64,000 nucleotides of DNA from Arcuatula senhousia (GCA_963971305.1 OZ020311.1:186001-250000), one strand, 5' to 3'. Positions 11,726 to 24,884 are shown, numbered from the stretch's first letter. The notes: generated by a model not told the origin, from the letters alone. Translations and numbers: made by a program.

Positions 11726-11877
11726 GATTTTAGATAAAGAAAGAATTAAGAACAGAGAATTATAAAAAATAAGAGTTTATCTCATATTCTAGAAAATGGA
11801 TTGAACAGAGGTTCCATAAATACTGATAGATGTGTCAATGTTGAAGGATCATTTAATATGAAACAGCAACAGCTGAT
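11726..11877. other. Spacer before the satellite
   Basis: AT-rich, no feature seen. Confidence 0.3.
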
Positions 11878-12165
11878 GTGATTCATGCATGCATGGGCTA
11901 CAGAGATTCAATGAACGCATGCATGGGCTACAGCGGTGTTACCAATTCATCAATGAATGACTGTGGTGTAGCCCATTCATGCATGGGCTACAGCGGTGTG
12001 ACCCATGCATGCATGGGCTACAGTGGTGTGACCCATGCATGCATGGACTACAGCGGTGTGACCCATGCATGCATGGGCTACAGTGGTGTGACCCATGCAG
12101 GCTTGGGCTACAGTGGTGTTACCCATTCATGGTGTGAATCATGCATGAATGGGCTGCAGTGTTGT
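11878..12165 (+). repeat. 30-bp tandem satellite, about 9 units (array 1)
   Basis: The unit is GGGCTACAGTGGTGTGACCC followed by ATGCATGCAT. The period of exactly 30 bp keeps one frame open and gives a 110-codon reading (CMGYSGVTHA repeated), which is not evidence for a protein. The unit matches array 2 at 22330-22607 on the opposite strand. Confidence 0.9.
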
Positions 12166-13779
12166 ATAACTGTAATCATGGTAATACTTCTACATTATGA
12201 AATAAATTAGATAATCTATATACATATTTGATTCATACTTAAAACCTTTAAACTTAAAAGGAAGGGGTGTGCTTAGTTTTTTTCTTAAACATATTTTGAA
12301 TGTTTTTTGATGAAAAAATATTTTGACAGCAGAGGATAGAAAGAAAAATATTTTGAAGAAGGATTTATAAATAAGACTAAAAATATGAAATATAATAATT
12401 ATAAAATATAAAATCATTCTTATTTTGAAAAAAAAAAATTCTCTACAACTTAAAAAAAAATCTGACTAGAACAATAAACCATCCCTATTTTTAAGTTAAA
12501 TAGTCGGTCCCTTAGAGGTGGTAAACAATTTTTCTCTGGATTCTTCTAATTGATGTTAATTAATTAAACTATCTGTATTTCAGTATAATGGTGGTCTTTC
12601 TCAGTTTGCTACATAATCAGAATGACAGAGATCACAAAAGTGTGTTAATTATGTGGTAATTAATTTTATCTGGATTGACATATTATTTTGTACATCTAAT
12701 TGATAAGCCTGGCAGGGTGAAAACTGAAAGATCCTATCCAGCTGGTCCTTTTATTACAAATAACCCCTTATCTGTTATAATTAACAAGACAACAGAATAA
12801 AGTTCAGTACAATAAGACTATGTTTGGTACTTCAAGTCCTGAGACATATATTTTGAAGTTTTGTAGGGTTTGAAATCTTTATTTCAAATGCAATGGATTT
12901 ATCAAATAAATTGCAAGAAGCATGTTTATTTGATCTCAAATAGAGAATAAGAGACTGTAAAATATTGATCGAGAATAAATGACAACATTTTGGCATTTTC
13001 TTGATTCTTAGTATACATGTAGATTGCATAGTGAAATAGACTTGGTAATCAACTAACTGTATTTTTATAAATATTTTTACGTTTTAATGGATTTGGACCA
13101 TCTTGAAACATAGTCTAGAGTTTTGAGCAAGAGTAAAGAGTTTGGTGTGGCCAGAAAAGATAATTTGCAACATACATGACATAAGTGCACTGCTTGAGTT
13201 TACGGAATGTCTGTCAACATAAATGTAACCAAGTCAAGTCAAGTAAACTTTATTTAAAGTCGGACATACAAACAATAAACATAAGCTCTGTAGAGCTTTT
13301 AAAACCGACATGGTAACCCATGGTTCATCAGAATGAATGAAAATGGCCATAAGCTACTGAAATTTCGGAAGATGACTGTACATTATAACATTTTTCTAAT
13401 TCTATGCTATTAGAACTTATCATTTTTTAGACTGCAAACAACTTAACACATGAAAATTGTCCATAAAAAAAACACAACAACAATTTTCGCAGAGACATTT
13501 TTTTTTTAAATAGGTCTGATGCTTGTCTTGTCTAGAGAAAAATAGTCAAAGACAGTCTATATCTTAAAATTCCATTGCAAAATTAAGTATATGAAGAGCA
13601 CGTGTTCATATACATTTTTTGTAAAACCAATGCCTGGCAAAAGAATAACTGGGATAAACAACTCAGCAAAGCAGATGAAGTAAGTGTTACACTAAATGCT
13701 ACTAGAAACAGAGAATGGATTACAAAACATAGGTAATCTATAAGCAAAATGGACTCATGTTATCCTTTCAAATTTTAAA
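12166..13779. other. AT-rich intergenic DNA
   Basis: No gene seen. CAAGTCAAGTCAAGT near 13230 starts a short stretch that looks like a dispersed repeat. Confidence 0.4.
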
Positions 13780-14153
13780 TGGTCATCCATGCAGATAAAA
13801 TATATGTCAGAGCCAGCATCCGAGACATGCATTGTGTTTAGCATCATTAGGTACATCTACCATACCAATATGGTTGCTGTGGCACTTTATTAATTGTCAG
13901 TAAGCGGGTATACTCTTAACCGTTCTTCTGTAAGTGGTCATCCATATGAAAAATATGTCACAGCCACCATCGAAAGCATGCATTTTTTGTGTTTAGCATC
14001 ACTAGGTTCACCTACCATATCAATATGGTTGATGTGGTACTTTTCAGTAAGCGGATATGGATCTTAACCATGCTTCTGTAAGTGGGTGCGAATGCCAACA
14101 CTAACGATCGGGGTATCACATAAGAAGCCAACCTCACTTTGTGAGGTGAGCTA
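13780..14153 (+). repeat. Duplicated 155-bp unit ending in a family A-like hairpin
   Basis: Two tandem copies (about 13780-13933 and 13934-14084) share TGGTCATCCAT, GTTTAGCATCA and ATATGGTTG. They are followed by a hairpin, ACCTCAC-TTT-GTGAGGT, and GAGCTAAAAA at 14153, the same terminal design as family A elements. Probably a diverged or 5'-truncated relative. Confidence 0.6.
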
Positions 14154-16296
14154 AAAATTTAAGGAATACTAGTAGTCAAATAAATGGAAACAAAAAGCTG
14201 TAGTTTGTTATAACTAACTTATTTTTATTAAAGTTATCTATGGGCATCAATTGATCAATTATATAGTGTTTGTGATGCTTTAAATAAGTCAAAACATATA
14301 CTATTATTTGCTGCAAATGTTAGAAATAATGTCAATGATTGTCATCAGTTGCATCCTTTCTTTGAGTGCAGTTTTCACTTTGTTGATGTCACTTTGATAA
14401 CCAAAAAACTGCTGCCTCCATGATAACAATCTTCCTTAATGTCATCAGTTTATCCTGTAAACTTAAACAGGTATTCTAAAATTAAGGTGTTTATGCTGAT
14501 GTTTCTAGAATGCCTGAGGCCACGCTCATATCAATGCAGCTCAGCATCTTCTTCAGTTTATGCCAGTGGTGGATCAGCCGAATCTGTCCTACTAGTGATT
14601 TATTTGGATGGGTCTCCTAGATAAGCCTATGAAATGAAAAAAAAACAACAATATCAAAACATATGCTGAACCACTGGTAAACTCTTTATATTTCTCTCTA
14701 AAACAGAAAAAAAATGTTTGTCATTTGATTCATTTATTTCATTATTCTCTGTGTGCGAAGTTAATAAAGCAACTTATTAGCTGAAAAATATCTATACTCT
14801 CATGACTCTTGGACATAAATTAAGGACAACTTGAACGTAACTGCAAAACGGTGGATTTGATAAGAAAAAAGGAAATAGTATGCATTTGAAGTTTGATAGC
14901 ATAACTATCCTTATAGATGCTAATTAATCATGGGACATGTTCATGTAAGATCATGTAATATGCAATTAGATAATTGATTTTTTATTTATTTGTGTTTTTG
15001 GATTACAGTTTTGTTGGAGTTTTGGTGTTGTTATTTTTTATGTATTATACCGATAAGCATGAAGAAACCACATTATGCCCTTGCAAGTTTTACAACTGCA
15101 ACAGAAAATTATTTCTCCTTTGAAAATTAATTAAAATTACCAGTAAAATTTGTATGCCCCATCTATGAAAGAAGGGGACATACAGTGTTCGAAGTTGTTT
15201 GTCCATCTGTCCATTGTGAGATTGGGCATATATATAATGTCTTTTGGAGATATTCTTGTTTTTTTATTTATGTGTTTTAATATAAGTAAAAAAATAGTGT
15301 AAAATATATTGAAATTAGAGAAGTGGTTGAGAATTGAAATAAAATTGACGTAGAAAAGTACACGTATAATTTAGTATGTACAAGCCTATACATGTAAAAT
15401 CTTTTAAATTTGTTTCTTAATCTAAAACTTTATAATATCTATCCTTGTCTTGGTATTGCCTATACCCCCATCTCCCTTTTTTTCTTGATACCTTCCAGTT
15501 TTGGATATAAAAATAACACAGGAGCATTGATTCAAAAAATCTACGCCTCAAACTTCATGAACAGTCACACAAATGTTGGAAGCCATTGTCCTGTACAGTC
15601 ACCCGTTCAGGAGGTAATTTTCCAGCACTGAAATTGATATGGACCCCCCCCCCGTTCGTCCATAATATGCTGTATGTGGACCTCCCTTCCCCTCTTAAAA
15701 AAAAAGAAATAGAATCGGCCCTGCTGTAACAAATTAAGGTAGCTGCATGTGAAGTCTAAAACAGAGCTTTTTCAGACTTCTTGCAGAATTTAGCCTATAT
15801 TCAAGCCAAAGTGACTTGTTATATCATAGATTAAGTTCCTCATTTAATTTTATTAATAAAATTATAACTAGATAAACATTTAGAAAGATATTCTAAGCCT
15901 TTTCTTGAAAAAATCTTATGCAAGGGGGGGGGGGATAATTGGCTGGAAAATGTCTCAATTTTTTTGTAAAGAAATGTATCGGAGAATTTAGCTTGTCTTA
16001 TAAAGTATCTCGAAAAGAAGTATGTTGATCCCATTAAAACTTTTATTTAAATTTCTATAAAAGTATGTCCTATTAATGTTATTCTACAATAAAAATTGTT
16101 TTAAACCATAAAAATATATGCATGGCTATACAAATTTATTTCTTGAAAATTAAAACCTGCAATTTAACTTGAAAAATAATCACTTTGACCTAATCATGCT
16201 AATGTTTCTATTGTTTAAATTCAGTGTGCATACATGTACTTATATCTATTTACTATGAAAGTTTTTTATTAATCTTGTCAAATATTTGGTCATCTT
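14154..16296. other. Non-coding DNA with dispersed repeat pieces
   Basis: Contains the TGCCCCATCTATGAAAGAAG repeat piece (about 15156-15235) and a GGACC(C)n stretch near 15643-15690 with a relative near 50150. A 61-codon frame at 14439 is not recognised. No gene supported. Confidence 0.4.
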
Positions 16297-16971
16297 TGTC
16301 TCGCCTGCGAAGCAGAGCGGGACATAGGTGTTACTTTACTGGCGGCGGCGGCGACGACGGCGGCGTTAACTTTTTGGAAAAGTTTTATGAGCACCTCCAT
16401 ATCTCAAGAAGTATAGGTCCTGGGTTGATGAAACTTGGTATGCATATGCCCCAGAAGTACCTTAGCACAGTTGCATCCCCATCTTTTGACCTTGACCTTG
16501 ATTTTCTAGTTGAGTGACTTTGACAATTTTCAATACATATAATAGCAATGGAAAAGTTTTGCGAGCACCTCCATATCTCAAGAACTATAAGTCCTAGGTT
16601 GATGAAACTTGGTATGCATATGCCCCAGTAGTAGCTTAGCACAGTTGCATCCCCATCTTTTGACCTTGACCTTGATTTTTCGGTTGAGTGACTTTGACAA
16701 TTTTCAATACATATAATAGCAATGGAAAAGTTTTGCGAGCAACTCCATATCTCAAGAACTATAGGTCCTAGGTTGATGAAACTTGGTATGCATATGTCCC
16801 AGTAGTAGCTTAGCACAGTTACATCCTCATCTTTTGACCTTGACCTTGATTTTCCGATTGAGTGACTTTGATTATTTTTATTGCATATATTTGCAATGTT
16901 TAGGTTCTATAAACATCTTTTGATCTAGTAAGAAAGAATAATTGTTTCTGATGGTGCCGGCAGGCGAGACA
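16297..16971 (+). mobile_element. TIR element with 170-bp internal tandem repeat
   Basis: Perfect 12-bp terminal inverted repeats, TGTCTCGCCTGC (16297-16308) and GCAGGCGAGACA (16960-16971), enclose a GGC/GAC-rich stretch (16340-16368) and three tandem copies of a unit of about 170 bp (16380-16860). On the minus strand the unit gives a repeated open reading (GICIPSFINLG, IAIICIENCQSHS) of 143 codons. The unit is not a recognised protein domain and the reading is probably incidental. A truncated sister lies at 8844-9247 in the opposite direction. Confidence 0.8.
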
Positions 16972-19587
16972 TACTTTAGTGTTAACTCTTGTTTAAAACC
17001 ACTAGGCTACCTTTATTAAGAAAAGTCTGTACATGTATAAGTCAAAAATGGCCTGATTTCGTTTAACAGGAAGTAGGTGAGCGACAGACCTGAAATCGAA
17101 TCCCACATTATGTGACCCCACCCTGGTGCTGTATACCAAATATCAAGTGACTGTTGCTGAGAAAACTGTTACAAAAATTTCTCCACTGCCCAACCGCCGC
17201 CCTCCCGAAATTCACCATTTTATAACTAAGATTTTTCACTTCTTGAAATCCTGCCAAAAATGAACAGATTTTAACTTTTAACATTTCATAATGTGTTAAT
17301 GTGAAAATTGGTATTTGTTCATTTATATTAAACTTGTTAAAATTACTAATAAGCGTGGAAATTAATGAAATAATATTGTAAAAGTGTTCAAAATTGAAAA
17401 TGAAAATAAACATAATTCTATTTCATTACCAAGAATAATATTAATGTTTATAATCCTTAAAATATACATATAATACTTACAGAATATGTTATGGTCATCC
17501 TTCTTTTACAATTCTCTTTCAGTAAATGAATAGGCTGGTACCCCACTACTTGTGAATGTTATGCTACTACTGTTAATCATTCATTATCTGTTAATTGGCT
17601 AAGCAAACATTTTTTTCTTTTCTCTTGTAAGATAAAATATTTATGAATAAATCCATTCTTGTTCATCTAATTAAGTCCTTTAATTTTTATCATGTCCCCA
17701 TTGTGATTAGAACCAAACCTCACAGTTGGAATCATATGATCCTTATCTAAATAGGGGTAGATATGATTGCCTGCAGGTTTATTTGTCATGGTGTTTGATG
17801 AAATTTTTCACATTGATCTTAGCATGGAAGTAATATTGCTTCCATGATCTTAGTAAAGAAGATGCATATAAAAAAGGATAACACAGAAAATTGGTAAGAA
17901 AAAAATCTTGATAATATTTTTGTACTCAGAACCTTATATGTATTAAGTGGAGTTTTTATTTTTCTATTTTTTTGAATTTATATACAAAATAAGAAAACAT
18001 GAAAAGAATAAGTGTGAAGATCGAAGCCTGTGAAGAAAAGGTACAGTCAGTTATTTTTATATCATTTATGATAAAGGCAAAGAAAAAAATTATATTCAGG
18101 TCACTAGCTGTGACTGTGGCTTGCTAATGATGTCATTATTTTATATGTTAATTTGTTTTAAGCATCTATAGCTTACTATTTCAAGTTAAGAAAAAGATTT
18201 TGCAGAAAAAGTCAAGTTATAGATCTATGTCCCCTGCATTATTTTAATGCTCCCTCAACGCCATGCTGGTGGCATATAGTTTTACTCCTATCCGACTGTA
18301 CGTATATGTATATGAAATTACATCAATCTTTTATCAGAATTACCATATGAGAATGATTTGAAATTTGGTAGGACTGACTGACTTATTTAAGATTGGGTTG
18401 ATATGAGAATTGGTGCGAATGGGTCAAACCTGTTGAAGTTCTACTTCCTTGTTTGGGGCCCTAAGAAATAACAAGGCCCATCTGTGTCCTAGGGACGCAT
18501 TCCTTCTTTATTTTTTTTTATAATTTGAGATGAAAAAATAAATACCGGTACATGTATATATAATTTTAAAAAAATTTTCATTGGCACAGTAACATATTTT
18601 AAAGCCGAATTAAAACTCTTTTATATTTTTGACTGTTGTTATTTGTTTCGTATTAATCAAAAACTCCTCTCCTGAAACATGAAGAAGATTTAATGTATTG
18701 GCTGCATGATAAAACTATCACAGAAAGTTAAAAGGTTATAAGTTTTGACCTGCGTCGTGAAGACGAAAGCAGATTCGGAGTCAGGTCACTTCGTCAGTCC
18801 ATCTGTTCGTTGCACTTTTGGGTGTGTGTCTTGTGAAATCTGAATCTCAAAATCCAAACACTAGATCTTTCTGAAATTTTAACCAATATTAACCGATATT
18901 TAAGATGTGCACCTCCCTTTTTGGGTTCATTCTATAATTCTGTTTAGAAGTTAAGGAGCCTAAAGGGGCCAAAAATGAGATTTTTTTATTTGTTTCCACG
19001 ATAACTTTTGTTCTGGTTGACCAAATGCTATGAAACTTTACAGTTCTGTTTCTAACAATAAAAGGAAAGATTGGGCCAATTTTGGGAGTCCAATCTATTT
19101 TCATTCAGAAATGGGGCTAAACAAAACTGATAATGGAACTTTTATTTGTTTTCCACAATAACTTAAGTTCAGGTTGACTTATTGCTTTAAAATTTTACTA
19201 TAATGTTCCTTACCATTACATGATGGATTGGCATGCATTTTTAGGTCTCCCCTTTTTGTAGAATAAGGGGCCCCAATATGGGCAAAAATTAAACTTTTTA
19301 TGTATAGTCCGATTTTGAAATTGGACCTATATAAACATACATGCATGGTTTAACGTTTTTGCAGTATGAGGCAGGCCAGACACCTATTGGTCTTGTTAAT
19401 TTCATTTAGTAAACCATTAAGTACATCTTCTGTTTATCTACATGTAACTTGTCAACCTTACCTTATTCTAAAAAAAATCACAAAAATATTTGTAGTATTA
19501 ATCATTTTATAAGCAACATTTCTTACTTCTTTACATAATATCTACATGACTGATCTATTGGTGAAATTCAAGTAACTAGTAGTAAAA
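16972..19587. other. Non-coding DNA with dispersed repeat pieces
   Basis: The piece at 18740-19390 (GGTCACTTCGTCAGTCCATC, ..GGGGCCAAAAATGAG) looks like a dispersed repeat with a distant relative near 47500-47700 on the other strand. No gene supported. Confidence 0.4.
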
Positions 19588-19692
19588 GCGCTTCACACGC
19601 AGTGAAATTTTGCTTTTGTACATTTATTTAAATCATTTCAATATGTGGCTCGTGTCTTTTTGGCACATATTCCATATTCTTTCGTTTTTAAT
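19588..19692 (-). repeat. Isolated fragment of the 393-bp hammerhead satellite unit
   Basis: Matches the 51467-56641 unit in reverse. It starts inside stem III of the hammerhead-like motif (AAAGCGCTTCACACGC) and ends at TTCGTTTTTAAT, the same internal point where the left truncated unit at 51467 begins. Confidence 0.75.
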
Positions 19693-20349
19693 ACGTACCT
19701 AGAAAGCTTTCATATGAATCAAAAGTCGGAAAAATAATAGCTATAGGCCTTCATGAAATTTTCCCCAGGCCAATATAACATGTATAACATGTTTTTAAAG
19801 CATAATGTTTAGAATAAGCAACACCCGAACATCAGTCATGCGAGAGAAGGGGGTTGCATTAATTTTAACTCGTGTCTGTGTGTCAATATGAAATCCTGTC
19901 AAGCTTTTTGCAGAACTTGTACATTAGAATGATTTGAAATTTGTAAGGGTAGTACAGTATGACAAACTATATGTTCTAAACAACTTTCGGACCTGACAGG
20001 CATCTGCATCCTGTTTGGAACCAGGCCAATATAAAAATGTTCAAGCTTTCCTCAGAAACTGTACATGCATGGATATGATTTGAAATGTTCAGTAACATAA
20101 TGGAATGAGAATATGTGTAATGTTCTTAGCGACTTTTAGACCAGTCAGACTCCTACTTTCTGTATGGGGCCCATCATGGGGGCATCTGTGCATGTCACAT
20201 GAACAGATGCATGCATATCCATTCCTTGCAAGTTTTTAATTTTAAACTCCTTTTCATTGTTTTGTTTTTGATTTCTAAATTATAACTGAATCAATTACAT
20301 ATGATGTCTGCCAGCTATTTTCTAAAACAAAGCTTTTATATTTTTACAG
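19693..20349. other. Non-coding DNA
   Basis: No gene recognised; the piece near 19850-20200 looks like a dispersed repeat related to that near 18740. Confidence 0.35.
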
Positions 20350-20519
20350 ATTTGGAAATAAATAACAACAAAATTCCTGTTGATTTAGTTGAATGCAGAA
20401 AATGCACGGCAAAGAACAAGAGACACACCCTATGTTATTTACAGACTCCTTTGAAGAAAGATGTGTCAGTTTGTGGAACCCTGAATAAAATAAATGAAAA
20501 CATTTTGCGAACAATATGA
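20350..20519 (+). CDS. Candidate exon, faintly IL-17-like (weak)
   Basis: A pyrimidine-rich acceptor (TTATATTTTTACAG) precedes a 56-codon frame ending in TGA. The frame reads NNNKIPVDLVECRKC, then HTLCYLQTPLKKDVSVCG. The order N-K-I-P, C-x2-C, C, L-K-K and C recalls the middle of mollusc IL-17 cytokines, but the spacing is short and the terminal C-x-C is absent. It may be a degenerate relic, an exon of another gene, or chance. An 87-codon frame downstream (20855-21118) is not recognised. Confidence 0.22.
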
Positions 20520-22329
20520 AACATATATTAAGGCAGCAAAGAAGTCCATTTATTGTGATACAGAACAAGACACAGCTGTCTGATGATGATTAGCACAAGT
20601 TGACAGACAACCACCAAATGAATGAATGTCTATATACCATATGAAAGTGTAATATTTTGCAACATACACATGTAAAATTTTGTGAATATTTCTGAAATAG
20701 TATTTGTACATTTGGTGCATTGGGGTTACCTGCATTTTAAGTAAACACGTGCCTCTGTGAGATTGAACCATATATTAGCTGAAGAAGATAACCATGCAGT
20801 AATGGATTAGTACATGTATACAAATAATGTAAAACAGAATGTCCAACTGAACCAATGCTTATACTGACATCAAAGATCAATCTCAAGAATGACATGAATG
20901 AGATGTTTGACTTTTCCGTCAAGAGAAGAGAATTAAGATTAAGGATGCTTATCAAACAAATTCCTGCTGAACAAAGACTGTGGATAATGTGTACATTAAA
21001 TCTTAACTATACATGTATAACAGAAGACGAACTGCACTTTCTTGTCTGTGTCATTTGTTCAAAATATGAAAAACATCAAGATTACCTTTTTGTCAAAGTT
21101 AAGACACTTCAGTCGTGAAGTTTCTGGTTTTCAAACATAAAAAAGTTTTCATACTTAATGGTGCATGAATAAAATGTATATGTATGCATATGTTTTTTAA
21201 AAATAATAAATGTTTTATTCACTTCCCTATTTTTATGGTCATATTCAATGGATTCTATGGATTTTTAAAGAATTTGTTTGTGTGTTTTCAAATTGTTTGA
21301 CATCAGTCCTGTTGACAGCTGTCCATTTGTTTGACGTGTATCACTATTACAATGGTGCATGCATGTTATGTTGTGTGTTCTTTATGTTGTAGTAATTCTG
21401 TCAACTGATTTTTTCTTCGCTTGTCAGCGTTCTTATACTAAATAGGAGATCCATCATTCATCTTTCCAGTTTCAGTGGGTTGTATTATGTATCTTCCTGT
21501 CTGGTCTTAGTTTATGGTTTTAAATTTGAATGCAACATTTTCTTCTGACTAGTGAAAAACAAGTTATCTAAAAACATATTCATATTTAAACATGCAAACA
21601 AACATACAACAAACATGCTAATGTTACCTATATTTGTTAAATATTGCTCTAGTCATGTTGAAGACTGCTGGCTGTTTTCCATTGTGATTTTTAAAATTGC
21701 TGATTCTTAATGTTGGTTGCATCGCATACACTTATTCGTCTACCCTATACAAAACTTCATAACGGTTTCAGAAAAGTTACATGTACATTTTTTTTATGTA
21801 CTAACAGTATTTGCCTTTGTGTACTGAACTTCTTATGTCTTATTGAATACAAGAGATATGGGGTGTAGGGTCTTTTCACTCTGCGTGGGCTTATCAATTG
21901 GATGCAAATTTGTGGAGATAAAATTAATTACCAAGTAATTAACATGCTTTTGTCATGTTTGTGAACTCTGTCATTTTTATCAATTAGAAGAATTGAGACA
22001 AAATAATTTACAGCCTCTTACTTGAAGGGTGGGCTTGGTATATTTTTCCACATGTAATAAGATTTATTGTGTTGCAGAATTTTTTTTCAAACATTAGCTC
22101 AATTTTATATGACAAAAATCCTTCTGAAGAATTTTTTCTTAACTTCTGCTACCGAAGTATTTTTCTCATCAAAATCAGATTCAAAAATTTTTTAAATGGA
22201 AAACCAAGCCCCCTTTTCAAGTTGAAAGGGTTGGTCCCATAATCAATCAATATTTATGGATATTAAAAAACAACCACATTTTATAATTTATTTCGCAATG
22301 CAAAAGATGTTCAGTTAAACATCAGAGCT
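20520..22329. other. Non-coding or unrecognised DNA
   Basis: Contains the dispersed piece GAAGACTGCTGGCTG near 21660 and several short frames without family signals. Confidence 0.35.
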
Positions 22330-22607
22330 ACATCGGTGTAACCCATGCATGCATGCATGGCTACAGTGGTGTAACCCATTCATGAATGGGTCACACCATT
22401 GTAGCCCATACATGCATGAGTTACAACACTGTTATCCATTCATGAATGGGTTACACCACTGTAGCCCATGCATGCATGGGTCACACCGCTGTAGCCGATG
22501 CATGCATGGGTCACACCACTGTTGTTCATTCATGAATGGGTCACACCAGTGTTGTTCATTCATGAATGGGTTATATCACTGTAGCACATGCATGCATGGG
22601 TCTCATT
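22330..22607 (-). repeat. 30-bp tandem satellite, about 9 units (array 2), with an orientation switch
   Basis: The same unit as array 1. The first two units (22330-22380) read in the plus orientation. At the palindrome CCCATTCATGAATGGG the array flips, and the remaining units read CATGCATGGGTCACACCACTG, the reverse of array 1. Unit junctions alternate CATGCATG and TTCATGAA palindromes. Confidence 0.88.
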
Positions 22608-22747
22608 GACTGTTCTGTTGCACATCTGTCAGTATTAATGGAACTTATGTTCAATTCATTTTCTAGAATATTAGATAAACTCTTAATTTTTATAATTTTC
22701 TGTTTAAGTCACTTCTATGTGGAGTATATTTATTCATTTGTTGGTGA

Positions 22748-22924
22748 CGGATATTCACTTTAATAACTTCGGATAGAAGTGTGTTCCTACAATTGGAAGC
22801 TTTAAAATATACAGAGAAAAGAAAGTCAGCATTGCATAATATTCGGAACGATGAACAGAGGCAATTAAAAGGCAGAAGGAGGTACAAATCCCTTGCAGAT
22901 AACTTAAAACAAACATTTATATGA
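22748..22924 (+). CDS. Unrecognised basic, charge-rich frame (candidate exon)
   Basis: 58 codons without ATG, ending in TGA. It has a coding-like composition: LQLEALKYTEKRKSALHNI, then RQLKGRRRYKSLADNLKQT. Rich in lysine, arginine and leucine, possibly helical. A possible acceptor (CGGATAG) lies inside the frame before 22769. No family recognised. Confidence 0.28.
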   Translation, partial: RIFTLITSDRSVFLQLEALKYTEKRKSALHNIRNDEQRQLKGRRRYKSLADNLKQTFI

Positions 22925-23178
22925 ATAAATGAAAACATTATATTTGACCATACACCTGTAGAATCTATAAAATTAATATTAGATTTTAGCTTCGCTATAA
23001 CGTCATGGTCTTTGATGATTTGGCTTAATCAGGAAGACTTATTAGAATAGAATTGCAGTTTAGTGAGCTATCTAAGCTTACAAAGAAAATGTTACTAAGA
23101 GTAGTAATAAAAAATAATCACCAAGTAGTCTGGATCGCCCTATTTACTGTATTCAACAAACCATAGCCAATATATACG

Positions 23179-23394
23179 ATGGGGTCTTTGAGCAAATACT
23201 GGATTACAGGTCGATCAAATTATGAAGACGGAAGGGCTCATTATATCCCCAAAGTTCGAAAGAAAGTTTTGCAAGCAACGGCTTCCCACAAGCAATTTCT
23301 TTTAAAAAAATCCCTACATGTATATAAAAAAGTTTGTTTTCTTTGTGACACATCGAGGCACATCTTGTGCTCAAAATTGCTTGACATTTTATAA
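23179..23394 (+). CDS. Unrecognised 71-codon frame
   Basis: ATG frame with many lysines and a cysteine pair near the end (VCFLCDTSRHILC). No recognised domain, no clear promoter or splice sites; may be chance. Confidence 0.18.
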   Translation: MGSLSKYWITGRSNYEDGRAHYIPKVRKKVLQATASHKQFLLKKSLHVYKKVCFLCDTSRHILCSKLLDIL

Positions 23395-24884
23395 GAATAG
23401 AATTTCATCATAATATACACGATTTTTTTTTGAACCGGCACCCTGTCTAAAGTATATATTCAACACAGTATACTTTAATAGCTTGCGATCTTCAACTTCT
23501 CTGGTAGGTATTTGCCGCTTGTTTTGTCTTATGTTCTTGGATATATGAGATTGATAATCCCAGTTAACAAACTAATGTCAAACTGCTTTCTAGTTGCATT
23601 TTAATTCATTATACATTTGACTTATTGTTTATAACCAATATTATTAATGATCCCTTATACCTGTTTCTTCTAATGTACAAAAAAATCCCATAGACCTGTT
23701 TATTTTATTACCATGTAGACCTGCATGTTTATTCTAATATACAAACTGTGGCATGCTTACTGACTTACCACTCTAGTACTTTCCACTTCAGCCATGACTG
23801 ACTTTTTCCTTTTTCTTATCAATGATTAATGAATCAATTTTGTTGACTAAGTATATATACGAATCGCAAAAACATTGTCCAATTGTATTCAATTTTTACA
23901 TAGATAAACCAAACATATCAAATCAACTTTTGCAACTACCATACAAATTGTAAAAACTACGTAAAACAAAGAATTCTAAAAATACTCCACAGCACACAAA
24001 GATGGAATTATGCCAGCTACATTCAATTTCAGTTATAAGCTAGCTTTGTGTCACAGCTGGGCAAAACTTATTTGTTCATGGTTTATGGATTATTGAAAGA
24101 AAACATTACATCATTTATTGACAGTTATTTTTACATATCAATTCATTTGTTTAAATTTCCTCTTTGTTAGAGACCTTTACATAAGTCAGTCAGATATGTT
24201 TATAATGGGACATTCATTATCATTTTTTAATATACATTGTACTGTATTTTGATTTAATTGGGATAAAAGATCATATAAGACCTGAAAATGCAGAATTTCT
24301 CGAATTTCTTGATTTAACCCTGTGTTCATGTTCGCTTTTCTATTCATACTAAATAGCACATATAGTCACAGTCATTAGAACTGTCTGTTAATTTCGCAAA
24401 GGCTCTGACTTTCTCGACAGTACGACGCATAGACCTCCGATTTTTACAGTAAGTATTTGTATTCATATAAAAAAAAGGATATGTTGATATCATTAATATG
24501 GAAAGCCGGAGTGGACCCCATAAAGCCACTGAGCATTTTCTAATGGGGTTTTGAACTAACACCAAAAATAAAACCGTGACATACGTGTTTTTAGTTTGAA
24601 TGTTATTTTTCTTTTCATCGGAAAATTTCAAGACAACTTTGACAAAATAGAGACTTTTGAAGAGCCTAAGAAACTGAAGGTTTCAGCGAGCAGCATCTTT
24701 TCTCTGTTAAAAAGAACACGAATTTTGACCTTTTTACATGCAAAACTCCTGAAAGGGGATTAATAGTATCTGACAGTGTATAACCAATGTAGACCTGTAG
24801 AGCTTCCTGGACTGAAAATCTAAGCAAGGTGCAGCTAGTTTGGTGGTAACACGAGTTTATAAATTTTAAGGTTCAACTGTTACA
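23395..24884. other. Non-coding DNA
   Basis: No supported gene. The stretch has a strong donor-like GTAAGTA near 24450 after a short plus-strand frame, without further support. Confidence 0.35.

Noticed and set aside
11878..12210. 110-codon frame of CMGYSGVTHA repeats
   Set aside because: The 30-bp period is a multiple of three, so an open repeat frame is expected.
20737..20955. Minus-strand frame with NPLLHG resembling a GPCR helix 7
   Set aside because: Only one short hydrophobic stretch matches; no upstream helices, splice sites or receptor motifs.
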